DNA of 39,838 nt from a virus. Shown piece by piece: positions 6,455 through 16,044 of this stretch (position 1 is the stretch's first letter; each line of letters begins with the position of its first letter). A model generated the notes under the pieces. That model was given only the letters and a program-made list of their open reading frames with translations. It ran no database searches and had not been told where the DNA came from. The stretch covers positions 1 to 39,838 of IMG/VR virus record IMGVR_UViG_3300014886_000001. One strand, given 5' to 3'. Made by a program: the position numbers and the translations under genes.

Positions 6455-8779
6455 ATGCCAAAATTAAGTTTATGCTTAATTGTTAAGGCAGATGATAAGG
6501 AAGCATTTTATCTGGATAGATGCTTGAATTCTGTTTATCAATATGTAGATGAGATTTGTATTACTATCACTGGCAAGAAAGGAGAAAGTAAAGAAGTTGA
6601 AAGAATTTGTAAAAAATATAAAGCCCGAATTTCTTACTTTAAATGGATTGATGATTTTGCTACCGCAAGAAATTTCAATTTTTCTCAAGCCAAAGGAGAA
6701 TATGTTTTCTGGCTTGACGCAGATGATGTATGTAGAGGAGCGGAGAATTTGCCTCAAGTAATTAAGAAAATGGAGGAGGAGGTAATAGATGGAATAATAA
6801 TGGATTATTTATATGATTGGGATGAATTTAAGCAATGTATAGTTAAACACCGAAAAGTAAGAATTATTAGAAATGATGGATGTTTTAAATGGCAAGGAGC
6901 AATCCATGAAGATTTAATTCCTCAACGAGAAGTTAATTCATTCTTTGTTAAAGGAATTCAGATTTTACACTTATCAGCACCTACCAGATATGAAGATTCA
7001 AAGAAAAGAAATTTAAGAATAGCCCTTAAACAATTAAATAATAATCCATCTGACCCCAAAAACTATTGGGATGTAGCAAATGCTTATTTATCGTTAGGAA
7101 ACAATAAAGAGGCGATAAAGTATTATCAGAAATTTATTAAAAGAAGCGGTTCAGAAATAGAGAGATTGACTGCCTATCATAGAATGGCAGGAGCATATAT
7201 GGCATTAGGAAAAATTGATGAGGCGATTAAATGTGAAATGAAAGTAATTGAAATAAGACCATGGTTTCCAGATGGATATTTGGGGTTAGGAGAAATTTTT
7301 CATAAACAAGGAAAATATAAACACGCAAAAGAATTTTTAATTCAAGGATTGGCAAAAGATATTCCAGAAGATGAATATATTGTGTGGAATCCACGAGATT
7401 ATGATTTCAATCCCTTAATGTTATTAGCAGATTGTTATTTCAATTTAGCCAAACCAAAAGAAGCCAAAAAATGTTTAGAAGGTTGTTTGAAAATTTATCC
7501 TAATCATCCAAGAGTAAAAACTTTAATTAAAAAATTGGATGAGGAAATAAAGAAATTAGATGAGGTTGATAAAATTGTTGAGAGAGGCAAAAATTTAAAC
7601 AAAAAAGAATTAAAGAAATTATTAGATAGTTTGCCTCATGAGTTAAAATCTCATCCTAAAATTTGTTGGTTGAGAAATATCAATTTTATTAAGAAAAAAA
7701 GTTCAGGAAGAGATTTGGTTATTTATTGTTTTCCAACTGCTGAGAACTTTAATCCTGAAATAGTAATGAAGGAAGGAAGAGGGGGGTCAGAAGAAGCAGT
7801 AGTTCATATGTCTAAAAGATTGGCTGATTTAGGATGGAATGTGACAGTATATGCCAGTTGTGGTTATAAGGTTCAAAAATTTGGAAAGGTATGGTGGAAA
7901 CCTTATTGGGAATTTAATATCAGAGATAAGCAAGATGTAGTTATTGCTTGGAGACACCCGCTATTATTTGATTATGAGGAAGTAAACGCTACTCAAAGAT
8001 ATGTTTGGCTACACGATGTGTTAAAAGAAAATGATTTTACTCCCCGTAGATTAGAAAGAATTACAAAAATATTTGCTCTTTCAAAAGCCCAAAGAGATTT
8101 GTTTCCCAATATTCCAGATGAAAAATTCTTTATTACAAAAAACGGGATAGAACCTGAACAATTTAAGAAAAAAATAGAAAGAAATCCTTATCGTTTAATT
8201 TATACTTCTTCACCAGATAGAGGATTGAAAACCCTCTTAAAAGATATTTTCCCATATATCAAAAAAGAGGTTCCAAAAGCAGAATTACATGTTTTTTATG
8301 GGTGGCATGTTTGGGACGCAATGTATAAAGATGACCCAGTAATGATGAAGGAAAAAGAAGAAATAATGAAGTTAATGAACCAACCAGGTGTAATTTATCA
8401 TGGTAGGGTTTCTCAGGAGCAGATTGTTGAGGAATATATGAAATCAAGTGTTTGGATTTATCCTACTGAGTTCTTTGAAATTTCTTGTATTTCTGCCATC
8501 AAGGCCCAAGCAGCAGGTTGTATTCCTGTAACCACAAATGTAGCAGCATTAAATGAGACAGTTCAATTTGGTTTAAAGGTAGATTCTCAGCATATTTATT
8601 CTGATATTGATGCTCAAAAAGAAATTATTGAAACAACTATTAACTTGCTTAAGAATTCTCCAGCCGAGAAAGAAAGAGAACCAATGAAAAAATGGGCATT
8701 AAGAGAATATGATTGGGATAAAATAGCAAGAGATTGGGATAAATTGTTCAAAAAAAATGGAAAAGGGAATCGCACTTAA
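6455..8779 (+). CDS. Bifunctional glycosyltransferase: GT2, TPR and GT4-like domains
   Basis: A 774-residue fusion. Residues 1 to about 190 form a GT-A domain of family GT2 with SLCLIVK at the start and the metal-binding WLDADD at 86-91. About 195-370 contains TPR repeats (for example NYWDVANAYLSLGNNKEAIKY). About 425-774 is a GT-B/GT4-like domain with a GGSEE motif near its start and EFFEISCISAIKAQAAG toward the C-terminus, where the nucleotide-sugar ligand is bound. It would transfer sugars to a protein or glycan acceptor in the host cytoplasm. The start at 6455 is preferred over 6440 because it lies just after the previous stop. It heads a five-gene sugar-modification cassette inside the virion block. 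Confidence 0.85.
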   Translation: MPKLSLCLIVKADDKEAFYLDRCLNSVYQYVDEICITITGKKGESKEVERICKKYKARISYFKWIDDFATARNFNFSQAKGEYVFWLDADDVCRGAENLPQVIKKMEEEVIDGIIMDYLYDWDEFKQCIVKHRKVRIIRNDGCFKWQGAIHEDLIPQREVNSFFVKGIQILHLSAPTRYEDSKKRNLRIALKQLNNNPSDPKNYWDVANAYLSLGNNKEAIKYYQKFIKRSGSEIERLTAYHRMAGAYMALGKIDEAIKCEMKVIEIRPWFPDGYLGLGEIFHKQGKYKHAKEFLIQGLAKDIPEDEYIVWNPRDYDFNPLMLLADCYFNLAKPKEAKKCLEGCLKIYPNHPRVKTLIKKLDEEIKKLDEVDKIVERGKNLNKKELKKLLDSLPHELKSHPKICWLRNINFIKKKSSGRDLVIYCFPTAENFNPEIVMKEGRGGSEEAVVHMSKRLADLGWNVTVYASCGYKVQKFGKVWWKPYWEFNIRDKQDVVIAWRHPLLFDYEEVNATQRYVWLHDVLKENDFTPRRLERITKIFALSKAQRDLFPNIPDEKFFITKNGIEPEQFKKKIERNPYRLIYTSSPDRGLKTLLKDIFPYIKKEVPKAELHVFYGWHVWDAMYKDDPVMMKEKEEIMKLMNQPGVIYHGRVSQEQIVEEYMKSSVWIYPTEFFEISCISAIKAQAAGCIPVTTNVAALNETVQFGLKVDSQHIYSDIDAQKEIIETTINLLKNSPAEKEREPMKKWALREYDWDKIARDWDKLFKKNGKGNRT

Positions 8780-9272
8780 AAATTTAAACGATTTACAAAA
8801 AATTTTTCCAAAAGCATTCTTGGTATATGGAAGTTGTTTAGGGGCAATAAGAGAAGGAGATATTATTGATTGGGATTTGGATACCGACATGGGAATACTT
8901 GCTAAAGATTTTGACAAAAAGAAAGTAGAGGAAGCCAAGAAAATAGGATTTAGGGTTATTCATACGAAAGGCACATTAACAGATGGATATGAGGTTGCTT
9001 TTGGAAGAGATGGTGTTAAAACTGATTTATTCCTTTTCTATGATGGTGGAAAGTATTATTGGAATGCTTTATGGGATAGAAAGAAAAAAATTATTCACTT
9101 ATACCCAAAAGAACTTATTCAACCACAAAAAATTCAAATAGGAAAATATGTATTCAATTGTTTAGGTGAAAATTATGTGAGGTATGTTTATGGACCAAAT
9201 TGGAAAATTCCTAAAAAAGATTTTGATTGGAGAACAGACCACCAATGTAAGAGATTGGAAAAAATTTTATGA
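8757..9272 (+). CDS. LicD/fukutin-like nucleotidyltransferase-fold protein
   Basis: 171 residues. The YGSCLGAIREGDIIDWDLDTD stretch (residues 24-44; Asp38, Asp40, Asp42 and Asp44) matches the catalytic region of LicD-family proteins, which transfer phosphocholine or similar phospho-substituents to glycans. It overlaps the end of the large glycosyltransferase by 23 bases. It is slightly shorter than typical LicD proteins. The substrate is unknown; the neighbours suggest decoration of a sugar added by the adjacent transferases. Confidence 0.75.
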   Translation: MEKGIALKNLNDLQKIFPKAFLVYGSCLGAIREGDIIDWDLDTDMGILAKDFDKKKVEEAKKIGFRVIHTKGTLTDGYEVAFGRDGVKTDLFLFYDGGKYYWNALWDRKKKIIHLYPKELIQPQKIQIGKYVFNCLGENYVRYVYGPNWKIPKKDFDWRTDHQCKRLEKIL

Positions 9273-9744
9273 AAAAGAAAGGGTTCCTTTAAAACCAAGT
9301 AGTTTTGCGAAATTTTGTTTACCTTTCTTGAAAGAACCAATTTTAGATATTGGATGTGGAAACTTTAGGGACACAAATTATTTTAAGAAGCACTTTAAAA
9401 AAGTAAGAGGGATAGATAAGGCAACAACAGGCGAGGATGTGTTTAGTGTTGACCTTTCTAAATACAAATCATTTTATATGAGGTTTTTCCTTCATTGTCT
9501 TTCAAATAAGGAAATAAAAAAACTTTTAAAAAAGATAAAAGGTGTTGTTTTTATAGAATGTAGGGCAAAAGGAGACAAACCAAAAATATGGAAAAACCAC
9601 AAAAGAAATTATATTGATGGTAATTGGTTATTAAAGACGATGATAAAAAAGGGATTTGAAATAAAATATTTTCAAAAAGGACGAGGATTGGCAAAGTTTA
9701 AAAATGAAGACCCGTTGGTTATAAGAGTAATAGCAAAAAAATGA
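9184..9744 (+). CDS. SAM-dependent methyltransferase
   Basis: A class I Rossmann-fold methyltransferase: motif I ILDIGCGN at about residues 53-60, an acidic residue closing the next strand (RGID), then a helix-rich C-terminal half. The annotated ATG overlaps the LicD-like gene by 89 bases. The conserved domain begins near DWKKFYEKERV, so true initiation may be at a later non-ATG codon (for example the TTG about 13 residues in). It probably methylates a sugar built by this cassette. Confidence 0.72.
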   Translation: MFMDQIGKFLKKILIGEQTTNVRDWKKFYEKERVPLKPSSFAKFCLPFLKEPILDIGCGNFRDTNYFKKHFKKVRGIDKATTGEDVFSVDLSKYKSFYMRFFLHCLSNKEIKKLLKKIKGVVFIECRAKGDKPKIWKNHKRNYIDGNWLLKTMIKKGFEIKYFQKGRGLAKFKNEDPLVIRVIAKK

Positions 9745-10472
9745 AAGATATAACTGCCATTATTGTCACATTTTTGAGAGATAAATGTTTGTTTAGATGC
9801 ATAAGTTCTTTAAGAAGAACATACCCCCAAATTAAGATACTGGTTGGAGATAATGGACATTTAAGTTTAAAGAAACTAAATTTTGTTCGGAGATACAAGG
9901 GAGAATATTATAGATTACCATTTGCTTGTGGAATTTCTTATGGGAGAAATTTTCTGTTAAAGAAAGTTAAAACGCTATATTTCTTGGTTGGAGATGATGA
10001 TTTTTATTACACAAAATCAGCAGGTATAGAAAAAATGAAAAAACTTTTAGATATTGCTGATATTGTTGGTGGGAGATTAAAGGAAGGAAATGAGATAAGA
10101 AAATACGAAATTAAGTGGCGAGAAGAAGATGGAGGATTGGTATACGAGCAGGTTCCAGAGAAACACAAATATTATAAGGGAGTTCCATATATTGAAAGCG
10201 ATATGGTATTCAATTACTTTGTGGCACCAATAGATTTAGGGATTGAATGGGATAAGAATATTAAGGTAGCATTTGAGCATTCAGATTTTTTCCTTAACTG
10301 TAAAAAAAAGAAAAAGAAAGTAATTTGTTCGGTAAAATCAATAGTACATCACAAAAAAGAAACATTCCCTGAATATGAAAAGTATCGCTATTCTTTTGAA
10401 GATAAAGAGTATTTTTTCAAAAAATGGAAATATAAATTTTTAAAAGATGTAAGAGGGCAAATAATACAATGA
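9741..10472 (+). CDS. GT2-family glycosyltransferase
   Basis: 243 residues, with an ATG overlapping the previous stop region by four bases. The N-terminal strand TAIIVTFLRDKCLFRCISSL, the residue pair GDNG after strand 2 and the DDD motif at 85-87 (LVGDDDFY) are those of a GT-A fold. The C-terminal part has conserved-looking aromatics and a His-His pair (IVHHKKETFPEY) typical of the metal or acceptor site. Cytoplasmic; donor and acceptor unknown. Confidence 0.78.
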   Translation: MKDITAIIVTFLRDKCLFRCISSLRRTYPQIKILVGDNGHLSLKKLNFVRRYKGEYYRLPFACGISYGRNFLLKKVKTLYFLVGDDDFYYTKSAGIEKMKKLLDIADIVGGRLKEGNEIRKYEIKWREEDGGLVYEQVPEKHKYYKGVPYIESDMVFNYFVAPIDLGIEWDKNIKVAFEHSDFFLNCKKKKKKVICSVKSIVHHKKETFPEYEKYRYSFEDKEYFFKKWKYKFLKDVRGQIIQ

Positions 10473-11221
10473 AAATAGCGGTTTTAATAATAGCATACAA
10501 TGAAGAAAGATATATTGGAGCGTGTATAAAACAATGGGAAGGATTGGTAGATAAGGTAGTGGTTCTTTTATCAGCAAAACCTTGGAATGGTGTTCCCTCT
10601 GAAGCAGATAGAACAGAAATGATAGCCAGAAAAATGGGAGCAGAAGTAATAATTCAAGATTGGAGAACAGAAGCCGAACAAAGAAGTTGGGGATGTGCCA
10701 GATTATATGATTATGATTTTGTGATAATCAATGATGCTGATGAGTTTTATACAAGAGAAGATAGGGTAAAAATAATTGAACATTTAGAGAAAAACAAAAA
10801 TGAACCTTGTTTTAGATGTCCTAATATGGTTACTTATTGGAAAACTCCAGAATATATTTTTGACCCACCAGATGGACATAAACCAATTATTGTGGTTAAT
10901 CCCAAAAAAGTAAAGTTTTACGAACATAGACAACCGATGCCAGTAGAAGAAACGAAACTTCAAGAATATCAACCTATAATTCCAGTTACAATGCATCATT
11001 TTTCTTGGGTAAGGTCTGATAAAGAAGTAAAAGAAAAAATTGAACATTATAGCCACGCTGATATTATTAAGCCAAATTGGTATGAAGATGTGTGGCTTAA
11101 ATGGGAGCCAAATATGGATGATATTAGGCCATATGGTATTGAAAGGTCAAGAGCGGTATATAATCCCGCTCCAAAAGAAATAACCAACTTAATAGAACAA
11201 TGTCAACAATCGCTACTCTAA
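10469..11221 (+). CDS. GT2-family glycosyltransferase
   Basis: 250 residues in a 4-base overlap with the preceding gene. AVLIIAYNEERYIGACI at the N-terminus and IINDADEFY (Asp89 and Asp91) form the nucleotide-sugar and metal site of GT2 enzymes. The HHFSWVRSDKEVKEKIEHYSH segment resembles the C-terminal acceptor region of related hypothetical transferases. It ends by overlapping the start of a structural gene by 22 bases, so the sugar genes are transcribed with virion genes. Confidence 0.78.
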   Translation: MKIAVLIIAYNEERYIGACIKQWEGLVDKVVVLLSAKPWNGVPSEADRTEMIARKMGAEVIIQDWRTEAEQRSWGCARLYDYDFVIINDADEFYTREDRVKIIEHLEKNKNEPCFRCPNMVTYWKTPEYIFDPPDGHKPIIVVNPKKVKFYEHRQPMPVEETKLQEYQPIIPVTMHHFSWVRSDKEVKEKIEHYSHADIIKPNWYEDVWLKWEPNMDDIRPYGIERSRAVYNPAPKEITNLIEQCQQSLL

Positions 11222-11952
11222 AAAATTATATTGATGATATAGCAGGTACAGATGATACTTCATATCCATCAACAGATAAGATGGCTGCTTTAACTCGTTG
11301 GGCTCATATAATCAACGAGGAAGTTTTAGATGCTCAAGATGATTGGGATTTTCAAGGAGAAATAGCAACAACAGATTTGGTAGCTAATCAAAGAGAATAT
11401 GTTTTTCCAGCTGATATTCTTAAAATAAAAAGAATAGATTTAAAATTGGATGGAACTAATTGGGTAAGAGCAGCGTGGATAGATGAATCTGAAATATCAG
11501 ATTCAATTGCTTCAGAATCAGATATTACTGAACAATTTACAAATGATGAACCCTATGTGGCTTTATATGATAAAAGTTTCTTTATTTATTCTGGAACTAT
11601 TAAAGATGTGTCTGGAGGAATTAAAATTTGGTATTCAAAAGATATAGTTGGAAAAGATAGCAGCGGGAACGATATCACTTCTTTTTCAAGCGATAATGAC
11701 CAACCTAATTTAGCAGAATTTGCTCAATTAGCTTTAGTATATGGAGCTATATTAGATTGGGCAGATAAAACTGAGAATTACGAATTAGCAGCTAGAATGA
11801 ATCAAAGATTATATGGAAACTCGGTAGGAAGACCAGCTGATTCTGCTTCAGTTGGGGGTTTAATTGGTAGAATAAGGGCTTATTATTCACGAAGAGCAAG
11901 CGATAGAGAAGTAATAATGAAAGTAGCAAGCGATTTAGATAATTATGAATAA
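11200..11952 (+). CDS. Probable head-tail adaptor or connector protein
   Basis: A 250-residue protein with the helical N-terminal pattern MSTIATLKNYIDDIAG, a middle region with QREYVFPADILKIKRIDLKLDG, and a C-terminal helix EFAQLALVYGAILDWAD, which resemble phage adaptor or 'gp4-like' proteins that sit below the portal. It starts the tail module after the sugar cassette. Assignment rests on pattern and position; no catalytic site is expected. It is followed by an AAAGGTCG box. Confidence 0.6.
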   Translation: MSTIATLKNYIDDIAGTDDTSYPSTDKMAALTRWAHIINEEVLDAQDDWDFQGEIATTDLVANQREYVFPADILKIKRIDLKLDGTNWVRAAWIDESEISDSIASESDITEQFTNDEPYVALYDKSFFIYSGTIKDVSGGIKIWYSKDIVGKDSSGNDITSFSSDNDQPNLAEFAQLALVYGAILDWADKTENYELAARMNQRLYGNSVGRPADSASVGGLIGRIRAYYSRRASDREVIMKVASDLDNYE

Positions 11953-11958
11953 AGGTCG
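11951..11958 (+). promoter_or_regulatory. AAAGGTCG box, 22 nt before the 11981 start
   Basis: The box overlaps the stop codon of the previous gene (TAAAGGTCG) and is followed by an unstructured A/T-rich stretch to the ATG. No Shine-Dalgarno lies between them. Confidence 0.7.
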
Positions 11959-11980
11959 TCAATAATAAACAAATAGGATT

Positions 11981-12415
11981 ATGGCAACTTGGATATTCTA
12001 CAACAAATTTAAACAATATCAATTTGATGGAACGGCACCAGTGGATTTTGATAATGACACTGTGAAGGTGGCATTGGTAACAAATGCCTATACTCCCGAT
12101 ATTGATGCTCATGATTATTGGGATGATGTATCTGCTAATGAATTAGCAGCAGGCGATGGTTATACAGCAGGAGGAGCAACTATTGCTAATCCAACTTTTA
12201 CCTTAGATACTGCGAATGACCAAGTAAAATTTGATATGGATGATATAACTTGGACATTTACTGCTACAAAGAGTTTTAGATATGCTGTGATGTATAAAGA
12301 TACTGGAGTTGCAAGTACTTCTGTATTGATTGCTTACGCCGATTTAGGAGATACATCTCTTGATGGGACATTTACTTTACAAATGGATGCTGATGGTGTC
12401 TTTATTATAAGTTAG
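11981..12415 (+). CDS. Virion protein of beta-rich type (144 aa)
   Basis: An Ala/Thr/Asp-rich, lysine-poor protein beginning MATWIFYNKFKQYQFDG and containing VKVALVTNAYTPDIDAHDYWDDV. This pattern occurs in small structural proteins of many phages, usually near tail genes. It has no signal peptide or enzymatic motif. It is probably a tail or decoration protein. Confidence 0.65.
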   Translation: MATWIFYNKFKQYQFDGTAPVDFDNDTVKVALVTNAYTPDIDAHDYWDDVSANELAAGDGYTAGGATIANPTFTLDTANDQVKFDMDDITWTFTATKSFRYAVMYKDTGVASTSVLIAYADLGDTSLDGTFTLQMDADGVFIIS

Positions 12416-12419
12416 TAAT

Positions 12420-13694
12420 ATGGCTTGGTTATCATTTGATTGGGATTACAGAAGAAAAATAACAATTTCTGGTGCTTCTGGTGCTGGAACAAACTATCAG
12501 GTTCTTTTAAAAGTGGGGGAAAGCTCAGGAGCAACTGGGTGTGATTTTCATCTGAATAATAATTCAGAAAATTTTCCTTCTGGTAAAAATCAAGGAGGAG
12601 ATTTGAGATTTACTGCTTCAGATGGAACAACTTTATTAGATTTTTGGGTAGAAAAAGTAGAGGGAACTTCTCCAAATAGAGTAGCTCATATTTGGGTGGA
12701 GGTTTCTGCTGATTTGGGAACGAATCAAGATATTTATATTTATTATGGTAATTCTGGAGCAACGAATTATTCAAATGGAGATAATACTTTTGTTTTTTTT
12801 GATGATTTTGATTCATTTGATACTAACAAATGGACTGGAGTAGGAACTTATTCAGTTAATAATAGTATTTTAAAAGTAGAGGGTGATTCAGACAATAATT
12901 ATGTTTATTCCGACAATACTTATTCTTTTGGAGCGGTAGAAATTCGAAGAAGAGGAGGAAGAACTCTTGTGCAAGTGGGAGTTATGACAGGAACTGCTCA
13001 TTCTATGTATGATGCTTTAGGTTTTGCAAGACGATATGATGATGGTGAATATTATACTCACTTTTCTGATGGAACAAAAATAACGGAAACAGGAGATGCT
13101 GATTTTTGGAGTGGACAACCTGTTGATACTTGGGGAAGGTCATCTTTAAGAAATAAGGGGTCAGGATATTTTGATTTTATTACAAATGATACTACAGTAA
13201 AGTCAGATTATTATGCAAGTAATTATGCAGATTTTGTAAATAATGCAGAAATAGTTTTTCGAACGGGAACTGGAGCAACAAGTTATTATATAGAGGTTGA
13301 TTATATTTTTATCCGAAAGTTTGTTTCTCCAGAACCAGCATTTAGTTCGGTTAGTTCTTTAGAAACCAAATTTATTTTAATTTCAACGGCTACTTTTGAT
13401 TTAAGTAATAAAACATTAACACCAAAATTAACTAAAACACCTGTTAAGGTTACTTTAACTTTAACAGGAAAAAGTATTTCAAACATATTTAGGGTTAGTA
13501 TTATAGCTGGAACAATAAATTTAGTTGGGAAAAATACAATTTTAGCTAACATAGTTCAAATAACAAAAGCAATATTAAATCTTGTAGAGAAAACTATAAC
13601 CAGAATAGGAGGATGGATAAAAAGAGATAAAGTTTCTACATCTTGGACAAAAAGGTCTATACCCTCAACATCTTGGACAAAGAGAAATGAATAA
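12420..13694 (+). CDS. DUF2341-containing tail or fibre protein
   Basis: 424 residues. The first 115 form a DUF2341 domain: WDYRRKITI, YQVLLKV, NFPSGKNQGGDLRFTASDG, LLDFWVE and DIYIYYGN are in the expected order. A concanavalin-like beta-sandwich follows (about 125-310), typical of sugar-binding modules. The C-terminal 100 residues are a simpler Thr/Leu-rich repeat-like segment ending in two copies of a TSWTKR motif. It probably contributes to adsorption to surface glycans. Confidence 0.75.
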   Translation: MAWLSFDWDYRRKITISGASGAGTNYQVLLKVGESSGATGCDFHLNNNSENFPSGKNQGGDLRFTASDGTTLLDFWVEKVEGTSPNRVAHIWVEVSADLGTNQDIYIYYGNSGATNYSNGDNTFVFFDDFDSFDTNKWTGVGTYSVNNSILKVEGDSDNNYVYSDNTYSFGAVEIRRRGGRTLVQVGVMTGTAHSMYDALGFARRYDDGEYYTHFSDGTKITETGDADFWSGQPVDTWGRSSLRNKGSGYFDFITNDTTVKSDYYASNYADFVNNAEIVFRTGTGATSYYIEVDYIFIRKFVSPEPAFSSVSSLETKFILISTATFDLSNKTLTPKLTKTPVKVTLTLTGKSISNIFRVSIIAGTINLVGKNTILANIVQITKAILNLVEKTITRIGGWIKRDKVSTSWTKRSIPSTSWTKRNE

Positions 13695-13696
13695 TT

Positions 13697-15160
13697 ATGG
13701 CAAAATGGATACTTGAAATACCAAACTTTTTAGGAGGATACACACCTGCTTATTGGAAAAGCAGTTATCCTGCCTATGGAAACAAAAATATGGCAGGCGA
13801 TATGAAAAATGTTGATTTGACATATCCTGATTTTATTACGCAAGGACCAGGATTAGCAACATTAACAGATGGAGATGAGAACGGAAAAGTAACAACATTG
13901 ATTAAAGGAATTTTAGATGGAGGAGCACCAGTAGAGGATATAACTTATACTTATGCTATTGGCGGAAATAAACTTTATACTCTTAGTGATAGTAGTGTCA
14001 CAAATTCTCATACCATAGATAAAGCAGGTGTAACAGGAGAAAGCGGAGAAGATGTTGTTTATTACAATGGAGCACTTTATTATTCTTACAACTATTCAGG
14101 CGGAGCAGATATAGGAAAATTTGATGGTTCAACTTATGATGATGATTTTATGTCTACAGTTCCAACAGGAGGAACAACATTACAGAGTGGTGTTCCTCAC
14201 CCATTATTAGCAGCAGGAGATGATATGCTATATATTGGCAACAAAAACTATGTTAGTTCTTATTATGCTTCAGATAATACATTTACCGAAAAAGATTTAG
14301 ATTTACCAACTGATTTTACTATTGTAGATTTGAAGTGGGCTAATAATAGAATATATATTGCCGCTAACGAATTTTGGTGTTCTGATGATGAATTTGAGTT
14401 TGCTCCAGAAGGACGAGGTGGTTCTATATTTATCTGGGATGGAGTGTCTCCATCTTGGGAGTATGAGATTAAAACAACAAAAATAACCGCTTTATTTGTA
14501 AAAAATGGAATAGTATTTGTATTCAGACGAGACCCTGACAGCACAGCAAGATATAAACTGGGATATATTTCAGGAACTCAAATAGTAGATGTAGCAACAT
14601 TTGCTGATAGAGGACCTAATTATTATCAGGTAACAGAATACAACAATTTTATTATTTGGGTTTCTCCAGAATCAGGGAAAATATACGCTTGGGGAGCAGT
14701 AGATAAAAATTTACCAACATTGTTATTTCAGTTAGCAGATGGTGGATATTCAAAAGTAGGTGGATTGGCTTCTCCTTTTGGGACACCAATAGTTGCTTCA
14801 ACAGATGATACACATTATCGGTTAGCAAAATTTTCAGGATATGACACAAGTTGTTATTGGAAATCTCTCTTATTTGATGTTACTGGCGATGGCAGAAAAT
14901 CAATGATTGATAAGATAGTTTTCAATTTTGAAAAATTAGCCACAGGAGCAAGAGTAGATTGGACATTAAGAAATAACAGTGGAGTTGCTCTAAAAACAGG
15001 AACAATATCTTATTCTGGAGATGGAGCAGTAACTCAAAAAATATCTTATCCAAAAATTGAGACAGAAAACTTTAGAATAGAATTGGATTGGTCTAATGGT
15101 TCAACAACTAATCCTCTTTCAATAAGAAGTATCAAAATTTATGGACACACAATCCAATAA
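13697..15160 (+). CDS. Beta-propeller-like tail protein
   Basis: 487 residues with many short beta-strand repeats separated by Gly/Asp turns, for example YTYAIGGNKLYTLSDSS, DVVYYNGALYYSY and DMLYIGNKNYVSS, suggesting a propeller followed by a C-terminal beta-sandwich (RVDWTLRNNSGVALKTG). In short-tailed phages, proteins of this kind form the tail tube or nozzle. The start is two bases after the previous stop. The fold is inferred from the repeat pattern. Confidence 0.6.
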   Translation: MAKWILEIPNFLGGYTPAYWKSSYPAYGNKNMAGDMKNVDLTYPDFITQGPGLATLTDGDENGKVTTLIKGILDGGAPVEDITYTYAIGGNKLYTLSDSSVTNSHTIDKAGVTGESGEDVVYYNGALYYSYNYSGGADIGKFDGSTYDDDFMSTVPTGGTTLQSGVPHPLLAAGDDMLYIGNKNYVSSYYASDNTFTEKDLDLPTDFTIVDLKWANNRIYIAANEFWCSDDEFEFAPEGRGGSIFIWDGVSPSWEYEIKTTKITALFVKNGIVFVFRRDPDSTARYKLGYISGTQIVDVATFADRGPNYYQVTEYNNFIIWVSPESGKIYAWGAVDKNLPTLLFQLADGGYSKVGGLASPFGTPIVASTDDTHYRLAKFSGYDTSCYWKSLLFDVTGDGRKSMIDKIVFNFEKLATGARVDWTLRNNSGVALKTGTISYSGDGAVTQKISYPKIETENFRIELDWSNGSTTNPLSIRSIKIYGHTIQ

Positions 15161-16043
15161 CAAAAACCAAGAGGAGGAAATTTTAGAAATAGTAAAAGAC
15201 CAAGTGAAACCTCTAACATTTGACGAGGAGGTAAAGGTTGAAAATGTTTTTGATTATCCTATTTTAAATGCTCCAACAATTAGAGGTGGAAAGATAATTA
15301 GTGGTTCTGGAGATAAAACATTTAGATTTGAGGAAGATAAAGGAATTTGGTTGGGAAATACTGATTATGATAATGCTCCTTTTAAAGTAAGTATGGATGG
15401 AGAAGTAATTGCTTCTCACCTTCAAACAGGAACGAATGCTGATGAAAAATGGATTGATATGTCAGAAGGGAGAATATCACAAAAAACAGAAACTGATGAA
15501 GTTGTTTTTACTGATGTTGGTAGTGACGGAGGGGTTTTTGGATTAAAAGACATTTCAGGAAACTTAATGTTAATGATGAGTATTTCAAATGATGCTACCT
15601 ATGGTTATGTCGTAAATTTTGATTTTAGTTATTCTTATCCTGACGGAATTTTGTTCACTCAATTAGGAAAATCGGTAACATTTAAATTAAACCAAACATC
15701 AGCAATTAAACCAGGAAATGATAATTATGGTTATTTAGGAACTAATGATTATGCTTGGAATACCGTATATGCCTACAACTATGTAGACAAATGTAAGGTT
15801 TATGATAATATAGACGCCATTTCTTTACTTAAAAAAATAAAACCAAAAAAGAAAAAAGATAAAAAAACAGGCAAAATGATAATAACTGATGAATTGAACC
15901 ACGCAACATTACCAGATTTTATACGAGAAGGTAAAAACGCAAGAAATCTTGGAAGATATGTAGATTTATTAGCATCGGCAATAAAACAATTATCTCAAAA
16001 GGTTGAGCAATTAGAAAAAAAATTAAAATTCATAAATAAGTAA
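15141..16043 (+). CDS. Tail fibre with S74-chaperone-like C-terminus
   Basis: 300 residues, overlapping the previous gene by 20 bases. The N-terminal third carries an acidic helix, the middle is beta-structured, and the C-terminus contains YGYLGTNDYAWNTVYA followed by a YDNIDAISLLKKIKPK segment, a LPDFI stretch, and a final coiled coil (AIKQLSQKVEQLEKKL). This order is that of the intramolecular chaperone domain at the end of trimeric fibres. I cannot confirm the Ser-Lys autocleavage pair, so self-cleavage is uncertain. Confidence 0.72.
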   Translation: MDTQSNNKNQEEEILEIVKDQVKPLTFDEEVKVENVFDYPILNAPTIRGGKIISGSGDKTFRFEEDKGIWLGNTDYDNAPFKVSMDGEVIASHLQTGTNADEKWIDMSEGRISQKTETDEVVFTDVGSDGGVFGLKDISGNLMLMMSISNDATYGYVVNFDFSYSYPDGILFTQLGKSVTFKLNQTSAIKPGNDNYGYLGTNDYAWNTVYAYNYVDKCKVYDNIDAISLLKKIKPKKKKDKKTGKMIITDELNHATLPDFIREGKNARNLGRYVDLLASAIKQLSQKVEQLEKKLKFINK

Positions 16044-16044
16044 T

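Noticed and set aside
6018-6461. Minus-strand 147-residue frame over the pseudoknot
   Set aside because: Antisense to a plausible gene and to the structured RNA; no start context or family pattern.
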